Below are positions 13,034-26,412 of a stretch of 64,000 nucleotides of DNA, piece by piece; position 1 is the stretch's first letter, and each line of letters opens with the position of its first letter. The stretch lies in NCBI GenBank assembly GCA_029339505.1, contig JAQISU010000096.1, positions 1,946,501-2,010,500 of the forward strand, written 5' to 3'. Made by a program: the position numbers and the translations under genes. This DNA comes from Unio delphinus (Eukaryota > Mollusca > Bivalvia > Unionida > Unionidae). The notes below the pieces were generated by a model. It ran no database searches and was not told the origin of the DNA. It saw nothing but the letters and a program-made list of their open reading frames with translations.

Positions 13034-14746
13034 TACTAGGTTGATATGACTGACATTCATACTTCAGTTACTTGAATTTTCAGCTATTTTTTGCATGAGC
13101 TCCCTCTGTACACTGGACCCATTTTACTCATGAAATTTGGTATTTGGTTGCATTTCTAGGAGCGTAACTGAATTATATGGAATTAAGATCATTGATCAAA
13201 TTTTCATTCTTTAATGGTACAGGTATTTTTGAGCTATCAGTTAAAAGCATCCTCATATTGTTTTGACAATTTCATAGAAAATTAGTATGTTTATACATCT
13301 CAGGAAGAGTGAGTCCAAAACTTGGTCATATTAACTCACTTTTATGCATAAATGAATTACATATATTTACCTGTTTGTTCATTGCGCCCTTAAGAAAACC
13401 CATTACCATGCCATGGATTACATTATCATGTTGTGGCTGAGAAGGTCTTGAATAGAGTGTGGATTACATGTGTGATGTTAATATGTTAATTATGTGATGG
13501 TCCTGACCACTGAGTAAATGGACTTCTGTCAATTACCTGCATGTCTGCAAACCAATTGGCTGATCATCATCAGTGTCACTTGTTTCTGAATTTACATTTC
13601 AGTGTCAACATCTGACAACATTTGTCATTAAAGGCTGTGTTGTTTATAAAATCTGGAATCCAGAAAACTCATTTTCACTTCCAGACAAATAACTAATAAA
13701 CAGGATTATATCTACATAAGAAAAGTAGGGAATTCCTTTCATAAATACCAAATTTCACTTCCAGTACTATCTGTTATATGATTTGATTGAAACTTTGCAT
13801 ATTGAAATGAAAAGAAATTAATAACACAAACATTCTTAATTTTTGTTATTTTATTTTATATGCCCTGCAGTTCTGGCGGATTTCATGTTTTAATCTCATT
13901 AAAGCTACATTATACAATACAGCGTATGGAAGTAGACTTGACATATTTGCCACACATTCTAAGAATGTGATTTTCCACATAAAGAACATGATAACATTAT
14001 GAATTTTTACTACAAATATAAAATTCAGCATCATATTTTTAAAAATTACAATTATGAGTAAATATATGTGTTGAAAAGGCCATAATATTTACATCAAATT
14101 TAGGTAATACAGTCGGCTAATGACACCATTTTGGATGCGGCCCTAGACCCCCCCTACTTATAATTGGTCAGTTAACTTGAGATTTATATGTTCTAATGTT
14201 ATGAAATACGTGAATAAAATTAGATGTTAGTAAAGAGGTTTTTCTTTTTTTAAACCAGAATTTTGTTACCTTTCAGCAAATCAACATTTAACTGGTAGAT
14301 GTAACTTATTTATAGTAGATATTGTGTAATGCATAGAAATTCATAGAAAGGTAAAGACATAGAAAAACATACCAGGGGAGTAATGGGTTAATTAAAAGTC
14401 TAGTTACCTTGTATCATTGATACAAAATTAAAAGCATTGTTTTTATATGCTTTAACAAAATAAAATTATTCATTTTTGTTACTCTTCAACTGTAAATTTC
14501 ATTACATTGCTGCAAATTTAGGTAGTGCACTCTTAAGGTTAACATTTGCAGCAGGAATACTTAATTATTACTCACCTAATTTTCCATTCATTATATATTT
14601 TAGGTGCATTATTATCACAGAATTACTCACATTTACATATATATGCTATTTTAGGTGTTTCCTAAGTGTGACTTGACTACCTTGTGGTTTCTTTAAAATG
14701 GTAGTTAATGTTTTAAATTTGTTTTTGTTTTTTTATATCCTTTTAG

Positions 14747-14925
14747 AATTGTTGGGAATCGATCCTGCTCCAAACAATGGCACACTCGGATCCTTACACC
14801 ACATTCTGAGTTCACCCTCCCCACTTCATAAAGAACCTGATCCAAAGCAGTATAGCATATGTTCTGGGCCAAGAGAAACCTCAAGGGAGATAACTGATAC
14901 GAACTGTACCTGTACAAATCCTCCG
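14747..14925 (+). CDS. ENPP exon 3: catalytic/nuclease-like linker, unit 1
   Basis: Acceptor TTTTAG and donor GTAATG bound the exon. It encodes ELLGIDPAPNNGTLGSLHHI and continues to NCTCTNPP. The LLG-xPAPNNGTxGSLxHLL block is one of the most conserved stretches of ENPP1-3. The downstream Cys-rich TNCTC segment matches the LGCSC region that leads into the nuclease-like domain. It enters in phase 1 from exon 2 and leaves in phase 0. NGT and NCT are potential N-glycosylation sites, as expected for an extracellular domain. Confidence 0.97.
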
Positions 14926-17199
14926 GTAATGTCTGTAATAGAATAACCTTGAGAAGTGAATTTATTAAACATTTATCATTTTATTTTCCTACCTTTTAAT
15001 AATTGGCAAGATGTCTATTTTACAGATTTCTTTTTTCCCCATGCCTGTTAATAGGCATGATTTATATGTAACTTTACCAACAACATTGTTACCATTGTTG
15101 ATCAGAAATATGTATAAAGCTCATACTTCCGATATTGTTGCATTCAGGAAATTTCAGAGGCACATTTGTCTTAAACAAATTACTCACTGCTTGCAGAATT
15201 TGGTCACAAGGGCCAAGGTTTCCAGTTGTGACTGATTTAAATTCTTGCATTAATCTCCATTTTTTTAAAAACTGACTGTATGTAAAGGTGAGGACATCGT
15301 ATTGTTCCTGCATTAAGCATGATTCATCCATTCTGTCATGCATCAGGTGTCATGTATTGTCCATCATTTGTCAACATCTGCTATTTACATTCACAAAATC
15401 CATGATAACTACTCCAACCAAATTTTGAAGAAATTATTCTGATGTGAAAGACTTAATTTGTACAAAATGATTTGAGGTTAGATATGACCACATTGCTAAT
15501 ACAAAAAAAATATCTTACACAACTTCTTAAAAAAATATACTTAACCAAAGTTGACAGAAAGCATCCTTACATGATGGGATTTCAGATTGGTACAAAAATG
15601 ATGCTGATTAACCATTTAAACATGGTTGCCATTGTTAAAAAATGGAAGACCTACTTTTAATTAAACAATTTCTAACAAGGTACTAAATAGAATGGGGCTA
15701 AATTTGAGAGAAAGCATTCTGATTTATATTATTAATCCTAATCTGCCATCAAATATTATAAAATAATTTAACAAAATTAAATTTTGGAAACTTTTAAATG
15801 AACTTCTAGAAAATGACATAGTGTCAATTTGCCCAAAACTGACAGATGATACTGTCCTTTGTGATATGAAGGGCTTTCAGTCTTATATAAGTGATCCCAA
15901 TTTGCTCTCAAGAATAGTGCTTTCATTATAAAAATTGAAAAGACAATTAAACAACTTGCTTTCAAAGGCCATTTAATAGAATTTGACTAAATTCGACAGG
16001 AAACATTCTGGTTTTAAAGTTTGTGCAAATAATGCCAATCTGCCAGTAAATATGGCCACTGCTACAAAAAATACAAACCTCCAAATACCATCTTTTAAAA
16101 AACCATTTAACAGAATTCAACCAAATTTAACAGAAAGTATACTGCCTTGAAGAACTTTAGGGTTTATATAAATGATGATGATCTACCATCATAAATGGCT
16201 GCTGTTACCACTAAAAGAAAAAATAATAACATTTAAATGACTTACTCAGAAGAACTATTGTGCAGAATTTTACCAAAATTTTATAGAGAGCATCATAGAA
16301 AGGGTGTTGAAATGTCATCAAAAATAGCTGCTGTTATTTAAAAGAGAAAACTATTTAAACAACTTCATTTAAATATTCCATGGAACAGAATTTAACTAAT
16401 TTTGACAAAGTATTCTAGCATAAAAACCTTTAAATATCGGATAAATGGTGATGATGATGTGCCATCACATATGAATGAAGATGCAGAAAAGTGAAAATTG
16501 AAAGAATTGTTGTCTTTATTGGATTTTAGTTAGAGGTCAGCCAGGCAGGCAAACTTAGACCCATTTGTGATAATATTGCATTTTCAGTCCTCACATTTGG
16601 TTAAATTCATTCATTATAAAGACTAATCACACTGTTTGTTTATGACCATATTCATTTTGCAAGGTTAGTGGTAAGCACATAATCCAGTTCTTGAACCCTG
16701 GATTATTGTTCTTGGCAAGTAAAAAAGTTACAAAAATGGGTCTGATATATGTATTTAATTTATTGTTGACATGTGCTCATAAATTCTTTTTGAGCTATGT
16801 ATTTTTGGGTATGTAAAGACCATGGGATGTCTGATTGGAATGTGAGAATTAAGCCAAGGTGTAGAAATCATTAATTTATGATGGCCCAATATGATTGATA
16901 TTTGCATTTATAATTATTAATTTCCTTCAAACACACATTACCTGCATTATGTCACCTAAATAATGATAAAAAAATGTGTGTAAGAACATGTGATGCAATT
17001 TTCAATTTTTTTTTCCCCCACAATCTTTTAGAGATTTGTTCAGGTTGTTTAGAAATAAAGAATTCTTTCCATTATACTATAATATTTCAATGAATTATCT
17101 CATACTGTATAGATCTCTAGTTGATTTATTCGTTCAAACACTGATAAAAGATCATCATGTTAACACTAACCATATTTTTACATTTTTATCAACCACTCC

Positions 17200-17480
17200 A
17201 GTGGCCTAGTGGTTAGAGTGTCTGCATCGGAAGCGGGAGGTCGTGGGTTTGAGCCCTGGCTGAGTCATACCAATGACTTAAAAAAAATGGTACTAACAAC
17301 TACCTCACTTGGCGTTCAGCATTAAGAGGGTAGTGTTAGGACTGGTCGGCCTGGTGTCTGTGACTGGGTGGGACATCATGCTACACGTCTGCAGCATGAT
17401 GCCCCAGTGCTAGACATCGCTGTAAACTGTCTCACTGCAGATATCATAGGGATATGACTGAAAAATTGTTAAAGTTATGT
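17200..17480 (+). mobile_element. tRNA-derived SINE (family A), near full length
   Basis: The head contains a pol III A box (TGGCCTAGTGG) and B box (GGGTTTGAGCC) with tRNA-like spacing. The body has 'ctcacttggcgttcagcattaagagg' and '(ga)catcatgctacacgtctgcagcatgatgcccc'. Three further copies of the same body occur in the window (near 21190-21380 on the minus strand, 23575-23815 plus, and 46490-46780 minus), which defines the family. Confidence 0.85.
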
Positions 17481-18205
17481 TAAAATTCCCTATCACACAC
17501 ACAGACATTTGTGTCATGGTTTTCCAGCTAATAGTAAGGAAAACCAACATGTGAGCAGCATCGCTGGCATAAACATTATCCATTATCACAAATTGAAGAC
17601 AAATATGTTCGATGTTAGTAAAGCTGAATATTTTCATGGTGATTTCTTTGAATTGTATTTAAATCTTAACTACATAGAATATTTCTTAATCTGCAAATAT
17701 TGTCACTGTCGGTAAAAGCTTAACCCATTTGATGACATCAGGATCTTAAAAAACAACCACATGAGGTTGCAAGAAACATGATACATGACTGAAGGATGTG
17801 CATGAAGATAAGATTGCCAACAAAAGATTATTTTTATAGAGTTTCTAATGCATAGTTTATCACTAAATAAACCATTTTTTCTGTTTGATTGAAAATAAAA
17901 TAGATATCAAACTCTATATTAAGCATATCTGAACTAAAAGTTGATTCCTTTTAGTTAATTTCTTGTCCCATAATTTTGAAATTGTTGATCCCCACCCCCA
18001 TTCCATTCTAGGTTAGAGAACTTGAGTGAAAATATAATATCATTGATGCACTTTTGAACTAATTCATTTCTTTTGCTATAATTATATTTATTACACAAGT
18101 GCTTTTGTGATGAACATGAACAGTAAAACAGATCAGATTTGATTTATGTAGAGTTGGCAACGTACTTCATATCTTTATTTTTACTCTACCGAACTAGTTT
18201 CTGAT

Positions 18206-18614
18206 TCAAGGGCAAGGTCAGTTTACCATACGATACATGGGCAAAGGGCTCTTTAGCATGAGAAAGGTCAGTTTACTATGAGATACAAGGGCAAAGTCAG
18301 TTTACCATGAGATACAAGGGCAAAGTCAATTTACCATGAGATACAAGGGCAAAGTCAGTTTACCATGAGATACAAGGGCAAAGTCAGTTTACCATGAGAT
18401 ACAAGGGCAAGGTCAGTTTACCATGAGATACAAGGGCAAAGTGAGTTTACCATGAGATACAAGGGCACGGTCAGTTTATCACATTATTCAAGGACAAGGC
18501 AAGTTTACCATGAGATTCAAATGGCAAGGTCAGTTTACCATGAGATACAAAGAGCACGATCAGTTTACCATGAGATACAAAGGTCAAGGCCATTTTACCA
18601 TGAGATACAAAGGG
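18206..18614 (+). repeat. 29-bp tandem array (about 14 units)
   Basis: The unit is caagggcaaagtcagtttac followed by catgagata. The central copies are almost identical and the outer ones diverged. The array lies 130 bp upstream of the next ENPP exon. Confidence 0.9.
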
Positions 18615-18741
18615 GTATATAGCAATGTGATGCTAGGTAATATTAGGTGCATTGTTGTTTATTGTTTTTTAATGACAACAAGATATATTTTGTTTTCTCA
18701 TTATTTATTAATTAAGCCATTTTTTTCCTTCTTCTTACTAG

Positions 18742-18909
18742 GTTTATGTCCCACCCAGTGAAAACCAGACATATACCCCACCTTTTAACAAGCCAGCTCT
18801 GGAAGTTTCCATGCCAACCTGTGTGTTGCCACAACGACAGTTTTTGACTGGTTTTAGTCAGACACAAAAGATGCCAGTCTGGATATCATATACTGTGACA
18901 CAACAGCAG
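18742..18909 (+). CDS. ENPP exon 4: start of nuclease-like domain, unit 1
   Basis: The acceptor is CTTACTAG and the donor GTATCT. The 56 codons are exact, phase 0 on both sides. The exon carries MPTCVLPQRQFLTGFSQ and then KMPVWISYTV. This is the family's CLL-xQ-x-FxSGYSQ ... MPLWTSYTV block that opens the DNA/RNA non-specific-nuclease-like domain of ENPPs. The nuclease-like domain of ENPPs is not itself catalytic; it packs against and stabilises the phosphodiesterase domain. Confidence 0.97.
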
Positions 18910-20725
18910 GTATCTACATGTATAGAAAAGGTCATGCAAGAAATGTAAATAATTGTGTCCATTTTTGTGTTGTACTTAAAATGGTAAGTGAATTTACCAA
19001 TTACTCACATAGTTTGAAGCTTACCAGTTTTCGTTTTTAAGAAAATTATGTTCTGTCCAGAAAAAAATGCAGCTTTGTTCATTGAAATTTAAGTCCATAC
19101 TTTCTACTTCAACTTTGATGAAGATACTCAGAGAAACTGCTAAGACATTTACTTTTTTAAGAAATAAAAAAAATCAAAATTTTCGAGCTGTTAAAAATTT
19201 CAGTCACTATTAGCTGACTTGTCACCTTGTCTGATAGCTGGATTAACAACATCACAGAAAAAGGCATTTACTGTTTTCACTGTTGAAGAGCTTTCCTCTG
19301 TAGCACTAGAGAACAACAGATATTGTTGTGTAAGACAAGAAATTGCTCAATTTATATGATTTCCAAAATATACTGTGTTTGTCATCCATCCACTGAAAAA
19401 GGTCAGATATGACATTCCTGGAAGTCATTTTTTTACACATGTCTAATCTTGGTGTGAACATGGATATGGTGGTGCATACAAAGTTAAATCTTGTTGTGGC
19501 AAGCCAATTGTTTTTGGTTAGTTTTTCCTACACATTGATATTTTTGATTGTCAAGCATCTTACATTGTGCATTTGTAACAAATATTTGTTTATGTAAGTG
19601 TGTGCTCTGTAGGCAAATCAATCTGCCACACACCTGTAATGATATTGATGTGTTTCAAGGGCTGATTTTGCTCATTCATTGAAACCTGCAAAAGAACTGC
19701 AGACATCTTTGTCATCAAATAAAGTGTACAGTTTATACAATGACTGATATTTCTTGTGGCTGTTAATACTACCATTGGATTAATTGTTCATTTGGTGATG
19801 TTTGTATAATATTTTTGGATCAAATCCTATGTTTGGTGGTTTTTAAATCCATGTGGAGTAGCACAACCCTCTGTCGTTGGACCCTCTGTCCTTTGATCAT
19901 TTTGAATTTCGTGCTAGATATGACTGTTACCAAATACAAGTAAGTGTCTAAACTGTATGCAAGTGTGCTCTAGAAAGATTGGTATGCAGCAAAATTGCAC
20001 ATTTTAATAAACAGGTGACATAAAAGCCACATATCATCCATCAGTATCAACACAGTCTTCAGTAGTGTTGTTTTATCATACTACATGCTGTGAGTATACA
20101 AGAAATATCTGGCAGCCTGTGATAAGTTGTTTAATTTGCTGGGCAGTAAAATTGTCTGTCCCTTGCTCAGAGCTATGTAAAGTTTATGAAAGAACAAATC
20201 CAGATTTAGAATATTTTCAGCCATGCACACTGCATCATACATGTTTCTTCTCCAGATCATACTACATTAACAATACATCCTCTACTATCATAAATTGAGC
20301 CTTTCAAGCAAATAATACATTTACCATATCTTTTTGGCTTGTTTTTGTAACACAAGATGCTACAAAAATAATCATACTATTGCTGAAACAGAAGTCAGAC
20401 AGGAGTAGTCTCCCCTTGAATAGAGGGATTGATGCCAAATCCCATCAGTCATAAGTTACTAATACTGACTATACCTGGTCATTTCCACAAGGCCTTGCAC
20501 ATAAATCTCTCCTCTGTTATAATACACTCTTTAAAAATATGATTCTGGTTCAGTACTGATATAGACCCTTGGGACAAAAATCATACCAATGTATAACAGT
20601 AATAATTAAAAGAAAAGAAGGTGAAACTTAGTTTTACATCATCAGTTCTTTTCAAAACATCATTATTTAACAAAGTTTGACTGCTATACCACAGATCTGT
20701 ATATAATGTTATTCTCAATTAATCG

Positions 20726-20965
20726 TGGGGCCCCCGAGTGGCTGGTCTAAAGCACTCACCTTTATGAATCACTGCCATTTGATCTCTGCCTGTGTTCGTT
20801 CAAGTCTCAGGTTTGGCCAATGCAGGTGTGTGAGAAAGCTTGCCTGTAGTTTCTTATGGGCCGGTGGTTCTTTCTGGGTTTACCGGGTTCTTCCTTCACC
20901 ATTTATACTGGCAGCCATTAATAGCCTATCTTGTGCTGAAAAACGGTGTTAAACCCACAATAACA
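20726..20965 (+). mobile_element. tRNA-derived SINE (family B)
   Basis: The head has an A-box-like GAGTGGCTGGTCTAAAGCAC and a B-box-like GTTCAAGTCTC. The central segment is 'ttctgggtttaccgggttcttcctt' and the tail 'cggtgttaaacccacaataacaac'. This layout (tRNA head, conserved central domain, ..TTAAACCCA tail) is common in mollusc and other invertebrate SINEs. It is distinct from family A. Confidence 0.7.
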
Positions 20966-21189
20966 ACATCATGGTTCCATAAATATTGCTGTTTTCAGTA
21001 TAACACATCTTGGTACAAAATGTTGTTGGCAGTAATGGACGCTTACTACAACCTTGTCACAAGGGAGGGCTGTACAGTACACTTTGTAACTTTTAATCAC
21101 TTGGCGCAATTCTATCCCACCTTAGGAAAGCGAACTTCAGCCATTTGTTTCTGTCTGAATCTTAGTATATCTTCATCATCATGCTATAG

Positions 21190-21380
21190 ACATGTCACAT
21201 TATCCTGACACCAGGCTGACCAGTCCTTACACTAACCTCTTAATGCTGAGTGCCTAATGTGGCAGCAGTTAGTACCATTTCTTTTTTCTTTTGTTGGTAT
21301 GACTCAGCCAGTGTTAAAACCGGCTCCCGCATCTGAGGCAGATGCTCCAGCCACATAAACCACTGGAACAGTCCCCAATT
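21190..21380 (-). mobile_element. SINE family A, minus-strand copy
   Basis: On the complement it reads a tRNA-like head with an A box (GTGGTTTATGTGGCTGGAG region) and a degenerate B box. Then come 'ggtactaactgctgccaca', 'gcattaagaggttagtgtaagg' and 'ggtgtcaggata', collinear with the copy at 17200. Confidence 0.75.
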
Positions 21381-21827
21381 CTTCTTGCATATTATTTTTG
21401 TGCAGTGTGTCTTAAAAAGAATTAGAAAATTTTAATTTTTGTATTACTTACCTGATAAACCCCTCAAGTCCTTCCACATTTACATTACTGGAACAGCATG
21501 TACATTCACTCTAGTAGTAACTAATGATTGACAGGATTTGGTACCTGAGTCTTAATCTATGCAGAAACAATTGTTTGACTTCCATCTCGGCAAGTAGTCG
21601 AGTTTTTAGCACTTTTACTTTGGTTAGCTTGTTTAGCTTAGGTTTTTTTTAGGTAGAGGACATGCTCCTACTGTAATGTGATCAAGTGTGATTGAAGAAA
21701 CTTATTGTGTTAAAAAATCTTTGGGATTTTTTTGTTTTTATCATTGTGTTCATTAGTTGTTGCGTTAATATCTCTAATACTGACTATACATTGGTTGGAT
21801 GATGTATGACATTGCTTCTTTTTTCAG

Positions 21828-21960
21828 GTTGGAAACATAAAAAACCAGAGTAAGCCTTGTTTAATTTATGACAATCGTTTGTCAATAGAGGAGAATCCTG
21901 TTTGTGACAGTTATCAGAATTATGAGAAAAACATATCATTCTGTCACCTGTATGACCCAG
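21828..21960 (+). CDS. ENPP exon 5: nuclease-like domain, unit 1
   Basis: The acceptor is TTTTCAG and the donor GTAAGT. The exon enters in phase 0 and leaves in phase 1. It encodes VGNIKNQSKPCLIYDNRLSI then EENPVCDSYQNY and ISFCHLYDPG. The Cys pattern (C-LxxD-RL/I ... C-x-Y-x-N) matches the NCLYQDFRIP ... CSFYKNN region of ENPPs. The segment is less conserved than its neighbours, and its identity rests on position, Cys spacing and phase. Confidence 0.9.
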
Positions 21961-23957
21961 GTAAGTTGTATCACACCTGTATGATCCATATAAGTTTTGT
22001 TACACCTGTTGCAAGATATAGGTATTACTTGTCTAGTACTAAAGGTGGGTGCCAGTATTATTACTAATATTAAGATATATATTTAAGTTGCAAGTTGGAT
22101 GCATAGAATATATCATTGTGCAGGTCAGAGGAAATGTATCACATTTCTTGGAACCCATATATCACTCATGTATGCTCAAGATATAAACTATTACAGGTGT
22201 TTTTCCATGATAATGTTGTTATGCAGAAATGTCAGAGTAATAAACAAGACATTCATTTATCCAAAAGGATACTGTATTCTATTTGTGAAGTAAAAATAAG
22301 CAGATGCTAAGTTTGTTGCTACTAAAACAGCATTGGACAATCTCTAAAAGAGGTTTACATTGATAATTGGCTGCCATTTTTGCTGTTTCACAGACTGCTT
22401 TAATTTTAATCCTCATTCAAATCATAATAGAATTCAAAGCTTGGTTATAGTTCAAAAACATGTATGGAACCAGTCTAGGAAGATTTATACTGTAAAAATG
22501 CTGACCCATGGTAAAACCTGGTGTAGACTATCAAAAACTATTTCAGTAGTACTAAACTTTTTTAGGCACATTTTTACTTCACAGACAGAAAATGGTAACA
22601 TGCTTCATCAATGCATATCTTGTTTATTACTTAAATGTTTATTAATTATACATGGAATTAGTGTGGAAATTACTGGTATGTGTAATCTTGGTTTACTGGA
22701 ATTTCTGTTGTAATAACAGAGGCATACTTAATAACCGTAAATAAGCTTTCACTTCTTATAATCCCTTGAAGTTTGTTGCTAATGAAAAGTTTTGAAACAT
22801 TTGACATAATCAAGTGAAAGTGAAAACATGAGGTTAGCTGTTTATGTAGATTAAAAAATCTCTGAAAATTAGATATTTGTTTGATGACAAATGGAGAATT
22901 TTGAGAAAGCCTTTAATGGTATTGTCTCAAGATTTTGAATGGTCAAATTTCATGAACCTTCTCATAATAAATTAAGTACAACTCATGAGTTTTTAATAAA
23001 GATTTCTAGTGACTGTATAACCTTTTAATTTCATCAGAAGATGGGATCAGTGAAAACTTGTATGGTAGTGCAAATGAATTTGTAATCCAAAGGTTGCAGG
23101 TCTGATACCTACCTAGGTCAGCCTCCTTAGTATGTCTTTGGAAAATGCATATAGCTACCATTTGCCATTTCCTGTCATGATATAGCCAGTGTGTTAAACT
23201 AACTAAAGCAAAATCATCAGAGGTTAACAGAATGAAAAATTATTGTAATTATTGTATCTTCAGTTCAATATAACAAAATAAATAATAATAGATGTACCCT
23301 CTATGGGTTTTGGTAATTAACTCCATTTTTTTAAAACTTTTCCAATTTTGCTGGAGTTATGGTTCATGTTGATCAACTTCATCTCTTTGCATATTAGGAT
23401 GATGCTTTTGCAACGGAGACTGGATGAATTTGATTTCAAACATTCCACATTGTCATTTAGAAGAGTCTTGACCCCAGAATACCCATCTTTGAACTTGGGT
23501 TACCCTTGACATATTCCTTGGGTTAAGGCTCTCTGGGTCAAATTTTAGTGTACATAGCTCTTTACAATGCACTGACCACTCCTGTGACCTTGTGACTAGA
23601 GTGTTTGCCTCAGATGCACGAGGTCGTGGTTCAAACCCTTGCCAAGTCATACTAAAGACTTATAAAAATAGTACTAAGGGATGCCTCACTAGGTACTCAG
23701 CATTAAGAGGACATGATTCTACATTTCTTTGGCATTATACCACAGTACTAGACATCACTATAAACTACCAAATTGCAGACAATGTAGCAATATGACTGAA
23801 AAAAATTTAAAACTATGGTAAAAATCCAAATCACACATCCACATTACAATGCACCAGTTAATAATATCTCTAGTTTTTTGTATCAGTTAACAGTAAACGA
23901 TGTTGATAATTCCGTGTATGTTTGGTTATTATATACTTTGAAATTTTATGTATTTAG
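21961..23957. other. ENPP intron 5
   Basis: No exon is seen. It holds a degenerate tRNA-like/SINE fragment around 23040-23225 and a family-A SINE at 23575-23815. An ORF of 117 codons at 22360-22713 has no recognisable domain or codon signature and is taken as chance. Confidence 0.5.
23575..23815 (+). mobile_element. SINE family A, plus-strand copy
   Basis: The tRNA-like head (ACTAGAGTGTTTGCCTCAGATGC, then GAGGTCGTGGTTCAAACCC as B box) is followed by 'gtcatactaaagacttataaa', 'gatgcctcactaggtactcagcattaagagg' and 'catt(a)taccacagtactagacatcactataaact', as in the 17200 copy, with an internal deletion. Confidence 0.8.
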
Positions 23958-24038
23958 GCTATGCTGGGAGTAATGAAGAATTTCAAGAAGCCAGTCTGTC
24001 TTCTACTATTGTGCCTGTATACAATGGATTCAGAGATG
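23958..24038 (+). CDS. ENPP exon 6: nuclease-like domain, unit 1
   Basis: The acceptor is TATTTAG and the donor GTAAAG. It carries phase 1 in and phase 1 out. It reads YAGSNEEFQEASLSSTIVP and VYNGFRDG, equivalent to the family's Y-SEALL-TNIVPMYQSF segment. Confidence 0.93.
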
Positions 24039-24301
24039 GTAAAGATTCGCATTTAAACAATATTAGAAATATAACAAAATGACAGTCTTATCTGGTGTTT
24101 ATGAAAAATTATTTGTAACTGAAAAAATGAAATTATGCTGATAAAAAATGTACTCAATTCCTGGTGCTTCTTGATTCTAGAGTGTTATGAGATAGTTTAT
24201 CTGTCTTCATCACATTTCCACAAAATGCTTACCACAGTAATTATTGTTGCGAATTGGCTAATCCATTGTACCAGGTAAGAGCAATGTCCAGAACATAATT
24301 T

Positions 24302-25940
24302 TTTTGTCCATTATGCAAAGGGCTGTCATCTATTGTCCATTAGGCTTATACAAAGGGATGTCATCTTTTTCCATTATGCTTATGCACAGGACTGTCATCC
24401 ATTGTCCATTAGGCTTATCCAAAGGGCTATCATCTATTGTCCATTAGGGTTATGCAAAGGGTTGTCATCTATTGTCCATTAGGGTTATGCAAAGGGATGT
24501 CATCCATTGTCCATTAGGCTTATCCAAAGGGCTATCATCTATTGTCCATTAGGGTTATCCAAAGGGCTATCATCTATTGTCCATTAGGGTTATGCAAAGG
24601 GTTGTCATCTATTGTCCATTAGGCTTATCCAAAGGGCTATCATCTATTGTCCATTAGGGTTATCCAAAGGGCTATCATCTATTGTCCATTAGGGTTATGC
24701 AAAGGGTTGTCATCTATTGTCCATTAGGGTTATCCAAAGGGCTGTCATCCATTGTCCATTAGGCTTATCCAAAGGGCTATCATCTATTGTCCATTAGGGT
24801 TATCCAAAGGGCTATCATCTATTGTCCATTAGGGTTATGCAAAGGGCTGTCATCCATTGTCCATTAGGCTTATCCAAAGGGATGTCATCTATTGTCCATT
24901 AGGCTTATACAAAGGGCTATCATCCATTGTCCATTAGGCTTATCCAAAGGGCTATCATCTATTGTCCATTAGGGTTATCCAAAGGGCTATCATCTATTGT
25001 CCATTAGGGTTATGCAAAGGGCTGTCATCCATTGTCCATTAGACTTATCCAAAGGGCTATCATCTATTGTCCATTAGGGTTATCCAAAGGGCTATCATCT
25101 ATTGTCCATTAGGGTTATGCAAAGGGTTGTCATCTATTGTCCATTAGGCTTATCCAAAGGGCTATCATCTATTGTCCATTAGGGTTATCCAAAGGGCTAT
25201 CATCTATTGTCCATTAGGGTTATGCAAAGGGTTGTCATCTATTGTCCATTAGGCTTATCCAAAGGGATGTCATCTATTGTCCATTAGGCTTATACAAAGG
25301 GCTGTCATCTATTGTCCATTAGGGTTATGCAAAGGGCTGTCATCCATTGTCCATTAGGCTTATCCAAAGGGCTATCATCTATTGTCCATTAGGCTTATCC
25401 AAAGGGATGTCATCTATTGTCCATTAGGGTTATGCAAAGGGCTATCATTCATTGTCCATTAGGCTTATCCAAAGGGCTATCATCTATTGTCCATTAGGGT
25501 TATGCAAAGGGCTGTCATCCATTGTCCATTAGGCTTATCCAAAGGGCTGTCATCTATTGTCCATTAGGCTTATACAAAGGGCTGTCATCTATTGTCCATT
25601 AGGGTTATGCAAAGGGCTATCATCCATTGTCCATTAGGCTTATCCAAAGGGCTATCATCTATTGTCCATTAGGGTTATCCAAAGGGCTATCATCTATTGT
25701 CCATTAGGCTTATACAAAGGGCTGTCATCTATTGTCCATTAGGGTTATGCAAAGGGCTGTCATCCATTGTCCATTAGGCTTATCCAAAGGGCTATCATCC
25801 ATTGTCCATTAGGCTTATTGATAGGACTGTCAGCTATCATCCATTAGGCTTATGCAAAGGGCTGTCATCCATTGCCATTAGGGTTATGCAAATGGATGTC
25901 ATCTATTGTCCATTTGGGTTATGTAAAGGGCTGTCATCTA
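24302..25940 (+). repeat. 35-bp minisatellite, about 46 units, with higher-order structure
   Basis: The unit is ggttatccaaagggctatca followed by tctattgtccattag (35 bp). Variants differ at the first base pair after the G (GC or GG), TCC or TGC or TAC, and CTATC/TTGTC/CTGTC/ATGTC. Through much of 24400-25250 the variants recur as a three-unit cycle (about 105 bp). Edges are degenerate on both sides, the usual sign of unequal exchange within the array. Confidence 0.97.
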
Positions 25941-25959
25941 ATTCTCTTTTCTCCACTTG

Positions 25960-26405
25960 AATTTATTAATGTGCCAAAAATGTTGACAGTTTGTACAGTG
26001 TTGCCAGTATAAATTATGAAAAGATATGTTTAGTATGTCTCAAATGTTGACAGTAATTTGTTGGCAGTACAGATTATGAAGTGATATATTTAATATGCCT
26101 AAAATATGGACAGTTTGTACAGTGTTGTTGTACAGATCATGAAGTGATATATTGACTATGCCTAAAAGTGTTGCAGTACAGATTATGAAATGATAATTTT
26201 AATATGTCTCAAATGTTGACAGTAATGTGTTTGCAGTACAGATTATGAAGTGATATTTTTTTCTGTGCTGAAATTGTTGACAATTTGTATTGTTGGCAGT
26301 ACAGATTGAAGTGACATATTTAGTACATGTATGCCTAAAATATGGACAGTTTGTACAGTGTTGCAAAACAGATTATGAAATGATATATTTACTTTGCCTA
26401 AAATG
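25960..26405 (+). repeat. Degenerate 65-80-bp tandem repeat
   Basis: About six copies of a unit built from 'atgttgacagtttgtacagtgttg', 'cagtacagattatgaagtgatat' and 'tttaatatgcctaaa' fill the gap between the minisatellite and the acceptor of exon 7. Confidence 0.8.
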
Positions 26406-26412
26406 TTAACAG

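Larger units (their letters stand above)
14926..18741. other. ENPP intron 3
   Basis: No exon is seen. From about 15400 to 16480 there is a degenerate repeat of about 150-180 bp, with recurring 'gaaagcattctgatttat', 'aaatatggc(t)gc(t)gtta' and 'tttaacagaattcaaccaaattt' phrases. A tRNA-derived SINE occupies about 17200-17480 and a 29-bp array about 18206-18614. Confidence 0.55.
18910..21827. other. ENPP intron 4
   Basis: No exon is seen. It contains a second SINE type at about 20726-20965 and a minus-strand family-A SINE at about 21190-21380. The rest is unremarkable AT-rich intron. Confidence 0.55.

Noticed and set aside
22360..22713. 117-codon ORF as an ENPP exon or gene
   Set aside because: No domain or family match, and exons 5 and 6 join in phase without it.
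24302..25940. CRISPR-like array
   Set aside because: Units are contiguous 35-bp variants without unique spacers, in a eukaryotic intron; it is a minisatellite.
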